NCBI RefSeq assembly: GCF_002067135.1
Contig: NZ_CP020105.1
Coordinates: forward strand, 3,224,001 to 3,288,000
Length of the DNA: 64,000 nt
Reading direction: 5' to 3'
DNA from: Spirosoma rigui
Lineage (GTDB): Bacteria; Bacteroidota; Bacteroidia; Cytophagales; Spirosomataceae
Below are positions 27,274-36,149 of the stretch, in pieces (the stretch's first letter is position 1; each line of letters begins with the position of its first letter). The translations under genes and the position numbers were made by a program. The notes beneath the pieces were generated by a model. The model saw nothing but the letters and a program-made list of their open reading frames with translations, was not told the DNA's origin and searched no databases.

Positions 27274-28482
27274 CTACAGGTAATCGACCAGCCGGCGACC
27301 CAGCACGCCACTTTGCAACTCCCGGCGCAGCACGGCTTTCCGCCGGCGGGGGTGCGTCGATACGTACATGATCCGCATTTTAAGCAGGAAGCTGACCACC
27401 ATATATAATCCGAACAAACCGCCCAGGATGAGCAGCGATTCAGTATTGGTGATGTTGCGGTGCAGCAGGAAGAAAAGAACCGTATTGCTCAGCGAAATGC
27501 CACACAGAACGGCCGTAGCCTGGATGTGGGATAAACCGTTGTCGAGCAGAATATGGTGCATGTGATTTCGGTCGGCTGAGAAGGGCGATTTACCCGCCAG
27601 TATCCGTACCAGAAACACGCGCAGTGTATCGAAAATGGGAATGATCAGGATAACGATTGCAATGATTGGGGCGTTAAAGAACGCCGTTGGCTCGTAGCGG
27701 AACGACGCGTTCAGATTAACAAACCGAACGGCAAAAAAGGCCAGCATAAAGCCGATGATGAGCGAACCGGTATTGCCCATGAATATCTTGCTGGTCTTCG
27801 AGAAGTTGAAGCGCAGGAAGCCAATGAGCGCGCCCGCCAGTGTGAAAGCCAGGCAGGCCATCGTAAAGTGGTTTGTGAGCAGGAACCAGCCGCCGAACGT
27901 AGCGCTGGCAATGGTGGCGATTCCGCCCGCCAGTCCATCAATGCCATCAATGAGGTTAATAGCATTGGTGAGGGCAATGAAAATGAAACAGGTTAACAGA
28001 ATGCTGATGAACTGTTCAATATGGTGAAAGCCCATGATGCCGTACAGGTAGTCGACGCGCAGATCGCCGAAGAAAATCAGGATCATGGCGGCCAGCACCT
28101 GGAACAGAATTTTCTTGTTGGGATCGATCCCGACAAGGTCATCCTTAATACCGATGAAGAACAGGATGGTCATACCCGCTACCGACAGGTTCGTGCGGTA
28201 AATATCGGTCTGGTCAATGCTGGGCCAGAGGAAGTAAGCAATCAGGGTTGCTGCGTAAATGGCAATTCCGCCAAAGGTTGGGGTTGGCGTGGTGTGTGAC
28301 CGGCGGGCGCCGGGTTTCTCCATGAGTGACTTTAACTCCGAGATCTTGATAACAACGGGAATGGCAACAACGGCGACAAAACAGGCAACCAGAAAGGACA
28401 GAATACACTGGTAAAGCCCGAGGGTAAACAGTTCGTCCTGGAATTTATGTTGAAGGTAAGCTATAAAAAGGTCTACATTCAT
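27274..28482 (-). CDS. Undecaprenyl-phosphate N-acetylhexosamine-1-phosphate transferase (WecA/TagO/MraY family)
   Basis: 402-residue polytopic enzyme that would transfer a HexNAc-1-phosphate (usually GlcNAc-1-P) from its UDP-sugar to undecaprenyl phosphate and so start a lipid-linked glycan. Family blocks: KPGARRSHTTPTPTFGGIAI near the N terminus, GIKDDLVGIDPNKK with the paired Asp, NAINLIDGIDGLAGGIA, MGNTGSLIIGF, and the cytoplasmic loop FSADRNHMHHILLDNGLSH. About eleven membrane helices are visible. It is the most downstream gene of the minus-strand polysaccharide locus and is the likely initiating enzyme, although the same lipid intermediate could feed other glycans. Confidence 0.93.
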   Translation of the reverse strand: MNVDLFIAYLQHKFQDELFTLGLYQCILSFLVACFVAVVAIPVVIKISELKSLMEKPGARRSHTTPTPTFGGIAIYAATLIAYFLWPSIDQTDIYRTNLSVAGMTILFFIGIKDDLVGIDPNKKILFQVLAAMILIFFGDLRVDYLYGIMGFHHIEQFISILLTCFIFIALTNAINLIDGIDGLAGGIATIASATFGGWFLLTNHFTMACLAFTLAGALIGFLRFNFSKTSKIFMGNTGSLIIGFMLAFFAVRFVNLNASFRYEPTAFFNAPIIAIVILIIPIFDTLRVFLVRILAGKSPFSADRNHMHHILLDNGLSHIQATAVLCGISLSNTVLFFLLHRNITNTESLLILGGLFGLYMVVSFLLKMRIMYVSTHPRRRKAVLRRELQSGVLGRRLVDYL

Positions 28483-28663
28483 GAGGCAAGTCGTTTAGTA
28501 AGTAATGTACCGGTGAGTAAAGCTGATGAAGTACCGGCAACGACGGTAATTACAGAACGCCACGTCTGTTTGCGGTGACAAGTAAACGGGGCGGATGTAA
28601 AAATCAATGCTTTGCACTGGTTTCCAAGCGTAATTTGATTTAACGGCGTTCGAATTGCCTTCG

Positions 28664-29434
28664 TTACTGGAGGTCAATTTCGGGCGGTTTACTCACATAT
28701 TGCTTTATCTTACGCAACGGTTTGAGCCAAAGAGTAAAGAAGTAAGGTTTCAACCCGTTTAGTTCCCAAGCCAGCTGATCCTCCCGATTGGCGCGCAGCC
28801 GGTTCTTCAGACTACTGTTGCTTATCCCACCTGCCCGCATCACAATTGTTACCTCATCCATGTACGCTAACTTGGCCTTGTTCTTGTGAATGAACCGAAG
28901 CATCAGCTCATAATCGGCGGCACTTTTCATATCGAGCCGAAACAGGCCAAACCGCTCATAAAGTGACCGTTTGGCAAAAAAGGACAAATGACCGGGCATC
29001 CATCCCCATTTGAACGCGTTATTGCTGTACCAGCCCGACCGCCAGTACCGTTTGAGTTTATTCGTATCATAGCGATCTACGTAGAGCATGTCGCCATAAA
29101 CGGCGTCGCTCCCGGTCCGCTCAAATAAAGCGACCATGTGTTCGATTACCCGGGAGTGCCGGTAGAAATCATCCGCATTCAGCAGACCAATTACGTCGCC
29201 TGTTGCCATACCAATTCCCTTGTTCATTGCATCGTACAACCCTTTGTCGGGCTCCGACACAAATCGGGCAACTTTGGTGCCATATGACTGGATGATGTCA
29301 ACCGTGCCGTCGGTCGATTTACCATCAACGACAATGTATTCAATGTCAGGATACGTCTGTCTGACCACCGAATCCATGCAGTCCCTGATGTGTTCGGCCC
29401 CGTTGTAGACGACCGTAATGATTGATACTTTCAC
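28664..29434 (-). CDS. Glycosyltransferase family 2 (WcaE-like)
   Basis: 256 residues with a GT-A fold: VSIITVVYNGAEHI at the N terminus, YIVVDGKSTDGTVDII, and the DxD-type site LLNADDFYR near residue 90. The central AADYELMLRF supplies the catalytic-base region. The overall pattern resembles colanic-acid WcaE-like enzymes. It would add one sugar to the lipid-linked intermediate on the cytoplasmic face. It lies between the WcaF-like acetyltransferase and the WecA-like gene on the same strand. Sugar donor unknown. Confidence 0.88.
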   Translation of the reverse strand: MKVSIITVVYNGAEHIRDCMDSVVRQTYPDIEYIVVDGKSTDGTVDIIQSYGTKVARFVSEPDKGLYDAMNKGIGMATGDVIGLLNADDFYRHSRVIEHMVALFERTGSDAVYGDMLYVDRYDTNKLKRYWRSGWYSNNAFKWGWMPGHLSFFAKRSLYERFGLFRLDMKSAADYELMLRFIHKNKAKLAYMDEVTIVMRAGGISNSSLKNRLRANREDQLAWELNGLKPYFFTLWLKPLRKIKQYVSKPPEIDLQ

Positions 29435-29488
29435 GTGTAAACGGTATAGGTTGGTGAGCAGCTGGAGGTTGTTAAAATCCCCGGTTGC

Positions 29489-30121
29489 CTATGCTTCTAT
29501 TTTTCGCTCCCGAATCCAATTGGCCGGGTTGCCCTGATAAATTCCGTACGCATTCAGTGACTTAGTCGCCACCGAGTTCACCGACAGAACGGCGTGGGAG
29601 CCGCACACTACGCCGGCGCACACAATTGACTTGGCACCAACCCAAACCCCGTCTTCGATGGTGATGGGCTGCGTGGTCAAGTCGAATGTCGACCGCCGGT
29701 AGTTGTGGTTCCCCGTCAGCAACATACACCCCTGCGACAGGGATACGTGGCTGCCAATGACGACCCGGCTCAGGTTATCGATCCAGACCTGCTCACCGAT
29801 CCAGACGTGATCGCCCACTTCCAGAAACCACGGGTATTTGACGTTGACGGCGGGTTTGATAACGACCGAATGGCCAAGCCGTGCCCCGAACAGCTTGAGA
29901 ATGCCCCGTTTGATCGACATGGGAATGGGCAGGTACGTGTTCAGCGTGGCGTTGCTGACCAGAAACCACAGCACGGTTTTCCAGCGCGGGCCGGGATTGT
30001 ACCAGCTGTTACTAAACCGGCTGTGGTCAGTACGGCCGTTGGTTGCGGGACTGGGCGCAGCCTGCACCGGCTCAGGACTGACCGAGGGGCCGGGGCTGTT
30101 TTGGGCTGAGGTCTTTGCCAT
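29489..30121 (-). CDS. WcaF-like sugar O-acetyltransferase (left-handed beta-helix)
   Basis: 210 residues from the Met at 30121 (MAKTSAQNS), a start inside the 3' end of the upstream glycosyltransferase gene (50-base overlap); the open frame extends further upstream but less plausibly. After a Pro/Ser-rich N-terminal tail of about 35 residues comes a hexapeptide-repeat domain: VVIKPAVNVKYPWFLEVGDH, VWIGEQVWIDNLSRVVIGSH, LLTGNHNY (with catalytic His), IEDGVWVGAKSIVCAGVVCG. The closing GNPANWIRERKI is typical of the WcaF/CysE-like group. It probably O-acetylates a sugar of the exported polysaccharide. Confidence 0.87.
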   Translation of the reverse strand: MAKTSAQNSPGPSVSPEPVQAAPSPATNGRTDHSRFSNSWYNPGPRWKTVLWFLVSNATLNTYLPIPMSIKRGILKLFGARLGHSVVIKPAVNVKYPWFLEVGDHVWIGEQVWIDNLSRVVIGSHVSLSQGCMLLTGNHNYRRSTFDLTTQPITIEDGVWVGAKSIVCAGVVCGSHAVLSVNSVATKSLNAYGIYQGNPANWIRERKIEA

Positions 30122-31019
30122 ATTCGGATCGGAAATAATTAACGATAGCCTGCTTGTCCCGGCCAGCGTGGTAATACACTTCAAACACCTTCGCGTCGAC
30201 CAGGAACCGGTACCAGCCTCCCTGCAGAAAATGCCACATCAGACCCCGCCGACCGTCGAGAAAGCCCATCCGGATGAAGTACCGATACAAAAAGTACAAA
30301 AACGGACGAGTGAAGAGGGGGAGCGATGCATATTGTATTTTTAGGTAACGCTTGCGCTGTTCCTGCGAACCAAACAGCCGGGGCTCAACCCGCTGGGTAT
30401 CGTCAAAGTCATACTTTATATTCAGTAAGTCAATTACTTCCCGTATAGCATAGTTATTATGCTTCTGGGTCCACCAGGTCAGGTTATTCAGGTTATGGTC
30501 GACCAGATCGTGCTGAAATTGAATTGTTTTCAGCGGGGCATTACCCGGCATTGAAATTTTAATGTGCTCATCCATCCAGGTTTCTTCACAAATTCCCTGC
30601 CCGCGTCGCCACAGGCGCAGCAGCCAGATCGGATAGTAGCCGCCGTGCCGGATCCAGTGATCGAAAAACATGACCCGGCGCTTCACGTAAACACCGGCTA
30701 CGTCGGTCGACAGCGTGCTGATCCGGCTGTTAATTTCCGTGGCCAGTTCGGGAAGAACATATTCGTCGGCATCCATCCGCATCAGCCAGGTGCTCTGGAA
30801 GGGCGTATGAGCAATGCCATAGTTAAATTGGGTGGCGTAGTTAACCCAGGGATTCTGCACAACAACGGCGCCCATTGACCGGGCAATGTCGACTGTTCGA
30901 TCGGTTGAAAACGAATCGACAATGAAAATCTCGCGGGTGAACAAGTGAAGACTCTGTAAACACCGGGCTATGTGTTTCTCTTCGTTGTGGGTTAAAATGA
31001 TGACGGATACGTCACTCAT
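30072..31019 (-). CDS. Glycosyltransferase family 2
   Basis: 315 residues. GT-A features: VSVIILTHNEEKHIARCLQSL, IFIVDSFSTDRTVDIA, and the DxD motif MRMDADEY near residue 85. The C-terminal half is basic and aromatic (LPLFTRPFLYFLYRYFIRMG), like GT2 enzymes of the LPS-core KdtX/WaaE type that sit on the membrane surface. It is the first gene of the downstream minus-strand group and is divergent from the secreted esterase at 31172. Confidence 0.87.
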   Translation of the reverse strand: MSDVSVIILTHNEEKHIARCLQSLHLFTREIFIVDSFSTDRTVDIARSMGAVVVQNPWVNYATQFNYGIAHTPFQSTWLMRMDADEYVLPELATEINSRISTLSTDVAGVYVKRRVMFFDHWIRHGGYYPIWLLRLWRRGQGICEETWMDEHIKISMPGNAPLKTIQFQHDLVDHNLNNLTWWTQKHNNYAIREVIDLLNIKYDFDDTQRVEPRLFGSQEQRKRYLKIQYASLPLFTRPFLYFLYRYFIRMGFLDGRRGLMWHFLQGGWYRFLVDAKVFEVYYHAGRDKQAIVNYFRSEYGKDLSPKQPRPLGQS

Positions 31020-31171
31020 GCGTTTGTACTCTGGTAGCTGAAAAGAGCAATACGTTTCACTCGTAAAAACTTAATTCACTTATTGACCCTAAAAGTGCTA
31101 AATTTATAACACTATTTTAATGCCCCTAAGTCCACGCAATATTATAACTTTTTTTAGACGGGAAAAAGCCG

Positions 31172-33157
31172 ATGGAAAGACTTTATGCCACCGTTATATT
31201 GTTTTTATGCTATTTCACCGGCTTCGGCCAGGTAACATTTGATCAATTACCCCGCGACTTACAGCTTTATCCACGCAATGCCGCCAATGAAGCCAATATC
31301 CCAGTCAGTGGGCGGGTAAACGGCAGCGGATGGACCAAACTAGGCGTTCAGTTATTACGGGAGGGTAAACTAAGCAAGGTGTTCAGCCAAACCATATCCC
31401 CGGCGGCTACCAATGTGCCGTTTCAGTTTCAGGTTGGCATCAAAGCCGAACCGGCCGAGTATTCAATACAGGTTTTTCTCTACAAAAATACAGACTCTAC
31501 CCTCATCGTGTCCCGCAACCGGATCGTGAGTGGCGACGCTTACCTAATCTACGGTCAGTCGAATGCGCTGGCGCTGGCGGGCCTGGAGGACTATTACAGT
31601 TTTGGCTTCAACGACAAATACCTGCGTAACTGCACTTTCCCCTACAACTCGCCGGATATTGCCGCCGACATGAGCTGGTACCCGGCTAAAGATCCATATA
31701 GCAGTGTGGGTGGTTTTGGTCTTACCCTACAGCGGTATATTTTGCAGGCTTATGGTATACCAACAGTCGTTCTGAACGGGGCTATTGGGGGAACCGGTAT
31801 TGCTGCTTTGTCGGAACGGGATGCGTCGAACCCGACCAATTTTGCGACTTACTACGGTAAACTGCTTTTCCGGGCGCGCTGGGCCGGAGTCGACAAGCAA
31901 TTGAAAGGCATTATCTGGAAACAGGGCGAAGATGAAGCCGGTAATGGACCGGCCGGCTACCCGGAAAAATTCACGAAACTGTACGACCAGCTTCGTCAGG
32001 ACTACGGCAACACCCGGATCTATGTTGGGCAAATCAATATTCTGGACGGTGGTCAGGACGGTGCGGCTGCGCTTCGAGACTTTCAGCGCCGGACCAAGTA
32101 CCTCTATTCGAACGTAGAAACGATCGCTACCGTTGGAACGCCCGGTTACGATGGTATACACTACAGTGGACTGGCCAATCAACAACTGGCGGCCGAACAG
32201 TTCAGGCAGATCGCGCGCGACGTCTACGGATCGACCGATGTGAATCAGATCAATTCGCCCGACATCAGGAAAGTGTTCTACAACACCCGAAAGGATTCAA
32301 TTACGCTTGTCTTCGACGATGAAATGAAGATGAGTTTCCAGGACACTACTTTTTACAGTTTCGCAACCGGCCAGACACTTTACAAGCGATTCATGCGCGA
32401 TTATTTTTACCTGGACAAACAGGCGGGTGCTGTAACGAATGTATCGACAAACGGTAACCGGGTTACGCTGGCCCTGAAACAGCCGTCAACGGCCCAAACG
32501 CTACGGTACCTGCCTACCTATTTCTCGGATAGCTTTTCTGGATTCTACGATGGGCCGACGCTGAAAAACGCGCGGGGGATGCGGGCGTTCTCGTTCGATA
32601 GTGTTCCAATCGCAACGTCCGTTGCAGCGGTAGCAACACTGGCCGCAAAGTCTGTTTCCGAACGCCAGATCCAAGTCAGCTGGACTATACCAACAGCAAC
32701 CACGGTCCAGTATCTCGAACGGGCGGAAGGAACGCCGACTAATTTTAAACTCTTTAAAACATTGGACGGTACGAAAAATTCGTATCTGGATACGCTTGTT
32801 AGTCAAACTGTTACGTATTACTACCGCCTGCGGGTCGAAAGTAACGTGTCGGAGTCGGGCTATAGCAACGTCGCAAGTGCCAGACCGCTCGTACTGGCCA
32901 TCGAGGATGTGGATCCCGTAGTGCGGGTATACCCGAACCCCATTCTGGCGAACAGCATGCTGCAGGTCGATGCGGAGCAGCACCGGCTAAACGCGGTGGT
33001 CGTACGTGACCTGCTGGGACGGGCCGTAAAAAAATGGTCGGGACCGTCGCGCAGCACGGTTTCCATCTCGCTGGAATCCCTCGATTCGGGCCTTTACGTG
33101 GTCGATCTGCACACGGTTGATGGGCGGGTTCTGCACCGTAAGCTTGTCATTCGATAG
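31172..33157 (+). CDS. T9SS-secreted SGNH esterase (sialate O-acetylesterase-like) with Fn3-like domain
   Basis: 661 residues: signal peptide (MERLYATVILFLCYFTGFGQ), beta-rich N-terminal domain (about 22-118), SGNH/SASA-type esterase (about 120-345) with nucleophile Ser130 in IYGQSNALAL, Gly block GAIGGTGIAAL, KQGEDEAG, and Asp327/His330 in YDGIHYSG. Then a beta-rich segment, a fibronectin-III-like domain (about 495-575) and a C-terminal sorting tail (VRVYPNPILANSMLQVD, LDSGLYVVDLHTVDGRVLHRKLVIR split over the last 80 residues) typical of type IX secretion cargo. It would be exported to the cell surface and could remove acyl groups from the cell's own polysaccharide or from a host/plant glycan. 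It is the first of three plus-strand genes inside the biosynthetic locus. Confidence 0.88.
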   Translation: MERLYATVILFLCYFTGFGQVTFDQLPRDLQLYPRNAANEANIPVSGRVNGSGWTKLGVQLLREGKLSKVFSQTISPAATNVPFQFQVGIKAEPAEYSIQVFLYKNTDSTLIVSRNRIVSGDAYLIYGQSNALALAGLEDYYSFGFNDKYLRNCTFPYNSPDIAADMSWYPAKDPYSSVGGFGLTLQRYILQAYGIPTVVLNGAIGGTGIAALSERDASNPTNFATYYGKLLFRARWAGVDKQLKGIIWKQGEDEAGNGPAGYPEKFTKLYDQLRQDYGNTRIYVGQINILDGGQDGAAALRDFQRRTKYLYSNVETIATVGTPGYDGIHYSGLANQQLAAEQFRQIARDVYGSTDVNQINSPDIRKVFYNTRKDSITLVFDDEMKMSFQDTTFYSFATGQTLYKRFMRDYFYLDKQAGAVTNVSTNGNRVTLALKQPSTAQTLRYLPTYFSDSFSGFYDGPTLKNARGMRAFSFDSVPIATSVAAVATLAAKSVSERQIQVSWTIPTATTVQYLERAEGTPTNFKLFKTLDGTKNSYLDTLVSQTVTYYYRLRVESNVSESGYSNVASARPLVLAIEDVDPVVRVYPNPILANSMLQVDAEQHRLNAVVVRDLLGRAVKKWSGPSRSTVSISLESLDSGLYVVDLHTVDGRVLHRKLVIR

Positions 33158-33166
33158 GTTGCCGCG

Positions 33167-33195
33167 TTGGCTTTGCGTTGTATTCTGTAGTTTTG
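33167..33195 (+). promoter_or_regulatory. Candidate Bacteroidota promoter for the formyltransferase
   Basis: TTG at 33167-33169, 18 bases, then TAGTTTTG at 33188-33195, which fits the TAnnTTTG -7 consensus. The ATG follows 30 bases later at 33225. This suggests that the formyltransferase and deacetylase can be transcribed apart from the upstream esterase. Confidence 0.5.
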
Positions 33196-33224
33196 TGTTT
33201 GCAACCAACGTTTGACTACCGCTT

Positions 33225-33989
33225 ATGCGCCTTGTGATTTTAACGCAGGATGATCCGTTCTACCTCGCCCGCAATATCGATTACCTGCTGAAAAAACTAC
33301 CTCCCTACGCCGAAGTTGTCGCAACGGTCGTTTTTGAGGTATCGCCTTTTGGTAAGCGGGAAAGTTTCACCGAAAAAATGAAGAAGACGTACGATATTTT
33401 CGGGCTCCCGTTTTTCGTACGCTACGGGTTTAAATTCGTTGCTTCCAAACTGGACAGCCGCAATAACGTCCGGAAGACCCTCGCCGACCGGAACATACCG
33501 CTGATTCATATTGAGGGCACCATCAATAAGGACGAAAATCTGGAGAAGATCCGCTCATATAAACCCGATCTACTGGTGTCTATTGCGGGTAACCAGATCT
33601 TCAAGCGTAAACTGCTGGACGTTGCTACCCACGGGTGTATTAACCTGCACACCGCCCTGTTGCCTAAATACCGGGGGCTGATGCCTTCGTTCTGGGTACT
33701 CAAAAATGGTGAGACGCATACCGGCGTATCCGTGTTTTTTGTCGACGAAGGGATTGACAGCGGCCCAATTCTGGTACAGAACAAGCTGGCCATTGGCAAC
33801 ATGACCCAGGCGGAACTGATCGACGTTACCAAGAAAATGGGTATGGATGCGATTCTGGAAGCGATTGATAAAATCCACGCCGGCAACCCCCAACTGATTG
33901 AGAACGATGCCTCACAGATGACCTACTTCACCTTTCCCACCCGCGAGGATGTGCAGGCTTTTCTGGCAGCCGGCAAGCGATTTTACTAA
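33225..33989 (+). CDS. Formyltransferase family protein, likely sugar N-formyltransferase
   Basis: 254 residues of the formyltransferase fold that uses N10-formyltetrahydrofolate. The catalytic Asn-His-Asp triad is seen as Asn140 and His142 in INLHTALLPKYRG and Asp178 in GIDSGPIL, with the 36-residue His-Asp spacing of methionyl-tRNA formyltransferase. It lacks the C-terminal tRNA-binding domain of Fmt, and its place in a polysaccharide locus points to N-formylation of an amino sugar such as a 4-amino-4,6-dideoxyhexose. The DegT aminotransferase at 50672 could make that amino sugar. The exact sugar is inference. Confidence 0.85.
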   Translation: MRLVILTQDDPFYLARNIDYLLKKLPPYAEVVATVVFEVSPFGKRESFTEKMKKTYDIFGLPFFVRYGFKFVASKLDSRNNVRKTLADRNIPLIHIEGTINKDENLEKIRSYKPDLLVSIAGNQIFKRKLLDVATHGCINLHTALLPKYRGLMPSFWVLKNGETHTGVSVFFVDEGIDSGPILVQNKLAIGNMTQAELIDVTKKMGMDAILEAIDKIHAGNPQLIENDASQMTYFTFPTREDVQAFLAAGKRFY

Positions 33990-34072
33990 TCCGTTGATGA
34001 GCCAATTCAGGAGCGAGTCGGTCCCGCCGGGACGACTTTCCCGTGGGTTGGCTCATTGATGTACCGACACTT

Positions 34073-34921
34073 ATGAATATTCTGACGTTTGATATAGAAG
34101 AGTGGTTCCATATTCTGGACAATGAATCGACGCGCACCGAAGCCGACTGGAGTCGGTACGAAACGCGGATCTACCAGAACATGGACCTGATCTTTGAGTT
34201 GTTGGAGCAGACAAAGACCCGTGCTACATTCTTTTGTCTGGGCTGGGTAGCCGATAAGCATCCGGACGTAATCCGGCGGATTGATGCAGCCGGTTACGAA
34301 ATTGCTACGCACTCCTACGCCCATCAACTGGCGTACGAGCAGACACCTACCGAATTTCAGGATGACCTGGTTCGGTCGATCAAACACCTGCAGGATCTGA
34401 CCGGCAAGAAAGTGCGGTCCTACCGCGCACCGGGCTTTTCCATCAAAGAGTACAACCGCTGGGTGTTTCCCATTCTGGTGGAGCAGGGTATCGAGATGGA
34501 TTGTTCGGTGTTCTCCGCCCGCCGGGCGCACGGGGGCGATGCCTCACTGGCTCTTTTCGAACCCGGTTACCTTAACGTGGGGGGAACGCTCCTGAAGGAG
34601 TTTCCCATTAATACGGCGGCTATACTGGGTCAGGATCTCATTTTTTCGGGGGGCGGCTATTTCCGGTTGCTGCCTTACACGGCCATCCAGCGGCTCATGC
34701 GTCGGTCCGACTACGTCATGACGTATTTCCACCCCCGCGATTTCGACGTGGGTCAGCCCATGATTCCGGGACTGAGCCGGGCGCGTCAGTTCAAGTCGTA
34801 CTACGGGTTGAAGGGGTGCCTGCCCAAACTGAAGCAACTGTTAACCGAGTTCCCATTCGTCGACCTGGCCGAAGCCGAAAAGCAGGTTGACTGGGGAAAG
34901 GTCGTGACCCGCCAGGTGTAG
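34073..34921 (+). CDS. Polysaccharide deacetylase (NodB domain, DUF3473-like C terminus)
   Basis: 282 residues from the Met at 34073 (MNILTFDIEEWFH); a start ten codons earlier is open but the family begins at this Met. NodB motifs: Asp7 in TFDIEEWFH, His80 and His84 in THSYAH for metal binding, YRAPGFSIKE for motif 3, and YFHPRDFD near the C terminus typical of the DUF3473 branch found in exopolysaccharide loci. It has no signal peptide, so it would act in the cytoplasm, perhaps removing N-acetyl groups from lipid-linked HexNAc. It follows the formyltransferase after 83 bases. Confidence 0.9.
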   Translation: MNILTFDIEEWFHILDNESTRTEADWSRYETRIYQNMDLIFELLEQTKTRATFFCLGWVADKHPDVIRRIDAAGYEIATHSYAHQLAYEQTPTEFQDDLVRSIKHLQDLTGKKVRSYRAPGFSIKEYNRWVFPILVEQGIEMDCSVFSARRAHGGDASLALFEPGYLNVGGTLLKEFPINTAAILGQDLIFSGGGYFRLLPYTAIQRLMRRSDYVMTYFHPRDFDVGQPMIPGLSRARQFKSYYGLKGCLPKLKQLLTEFPFVDLAEAEKQVDWGKVVTRQV

Positions 34922-34955
34922 GGTCAACTCGGGGGTACAAGGCCATTTGTGATGG

Positions 34956-34977
34956 GCGATGAGCAGGTTCTCATCGC
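34956..34977. terminator. Hairpin between convergent deacetylase and glycosyltransferase genes
   Basis: An 8-bp perfect stem (GCGATGAG with CTCATCGC), six-base loop, followed on the plus strand by TCATTATTTTTTG. It separates the plus-strand island from the main minus-strand locus. Confidence 0.65.
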
Positions 34978-34980
34978 TCA

Positions 34981-36129
34981 TTATTTTTTGACGATTTTGG
35001 CGTACTCGTCCAGCATTCGTTTGGCCACAATATCGATGTCGTACTCTGCCCGTAGCAGGGCCGTTGCCTGTTGGCTGATACGTTGCCGCAGGGCGTCGTC
35101 GCCGAGCATCCGTTCCAGCCCCGCCCGTACGCTGTCGGGCGTCAACTCGACCAGACAGGCGGCTTCGTGTTGGCGAATAGCCTCCCCAAAGCCCACCCGG
35201 TCGGAGACCAGCGCAGGCGTACCGGCTGCCATGGCTTCGAGAACGGCCATCGAAAAGCCTTCGGAGTAGGAGGGCAGGGTAAACAGATCGGCGTCGGCGA
35301 GGGCAGCCCGTTTGTCCTCGCCGGTCAGCATGCCAACCATTCGCATGGATTCGCCCAGCCTGTTGTCTTCGATGAACTGCCGGGTGGTGGCTTCGTACCC
35401 ATCGTCGCCACCGGCCAGCGCCAGTACCGTATCCGGATGCTGTTTCACATAGTCCCGAAAAGCGGGCAGCAACAGATCGAGCCCTTTCTTGGCATTGAGC
35501 CGGCTCATGTACAGCACCAGTTTTTTACCGGTGGGGATGTTGAAGGCTTTGCGAAACGTTCCTTTGGCGGGAAGCTGCGCGAAATCGCTCATCTTGACCC
35601 CGTTCGGGATGATAACCAGGTTTGGATGCTGAAAGCCCAGGTATCGGTATACATCTTCCCGCTCGTCGGTGTTGTTGATATGAACGAGGTCGGCTCGCCG
35701 GAGGAAGGCTTTCTGCGCCAGGGTATCGATGATCTGCTTTTTCAGGTTATTATGGGCATACACCCAGCGGTCCAGAACACCGTGAATGGTGATGACCTTT
35801 GCCACGCGCTTATCCAGCAGAAACGGAGCCAGGGTGCCAAAATGCCACAGACCGTGGCAATGAATGATATCGTATTCGCCCACGTGCTGCTGGACATATC
35901 GGAACAGCTCAACGGAAAACTCCCGAAAGAACCGGCTAATGATGGGCGTACGCTCGCACAGGATGAGCCGGGCACCAGCTGGCACCGGATACGGTTTCTC
36001 GCCCGTCGTGATGGGGCTGAGAATATCGACCTGATGACCGTAGCGCAGGGCCACCTGGGTATGATCAAAAATGATTTTCGATGGACCACCTGCTTCCCAG
36101 GTGTAAGCGCAAATATTCAGAATTCGCAT
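34981..36129 (-). CDS. Glycosyltransferase family 4 (GT-B)
   Basis: 382 residues. N-terminal acceptor domain begins MRILNICAYTWEAGGPSKI with the Gly-rich loop, includes DIIHCHGLWHFGTL; C-terminal donor domain has LVLYMSRLNAKKGLDLLLPAF and the EX7E motif in EGFSMAVLE followed by AMAAGTPAL. It is a retaining nucleotide-sugar transferase acting in the cytoplasm. It is the most downstream of three closely packed genes (20 bases after the next GT4). Confidence 0.9.
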   Translation of the reverse strand: MRILNICAYTWEAGGPSKIIFDHTQVALRYGHQVDILSPITTGEKPYPVPAGARLILCERTPIISRFFREFSVELFRYVQQHVGEYDIIHCHGLWHFGTLAPFLLDKRVAKVITIHGVLDRWVYAHNNLKKQIIDTLAQKAFLRRADLVHINNTDEREDVYRYLGFQHPNLVIIPNGVKMSDFAQLPAKGTFRKAFNIPTGKKLVLYMSRLNAKKGLDLLLPAFRDYVKQHPDTVLALAGGDDGYEATTRQFIEDNRLGESMRMVGMLTGEDKRAALADADLFTLPSYSEGFSMAVLEAMAAGTPALVSDRVGFGEAIRQHEAACLVELTPDSVRAGLERMLGDDALRQRISQQATALLRAEYDIDIVAKRMLDEYAKIVKK

Positions 36130-36149
36130 AAGTGCTGCGAGATAACCAA

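Noticed and set aside
33225-33989. Methionyl-tRNA formyltransferase.
   Set aside because: Too short and lacking the C-terminal tRNA-binding domain; located in a polysaccharide locus.
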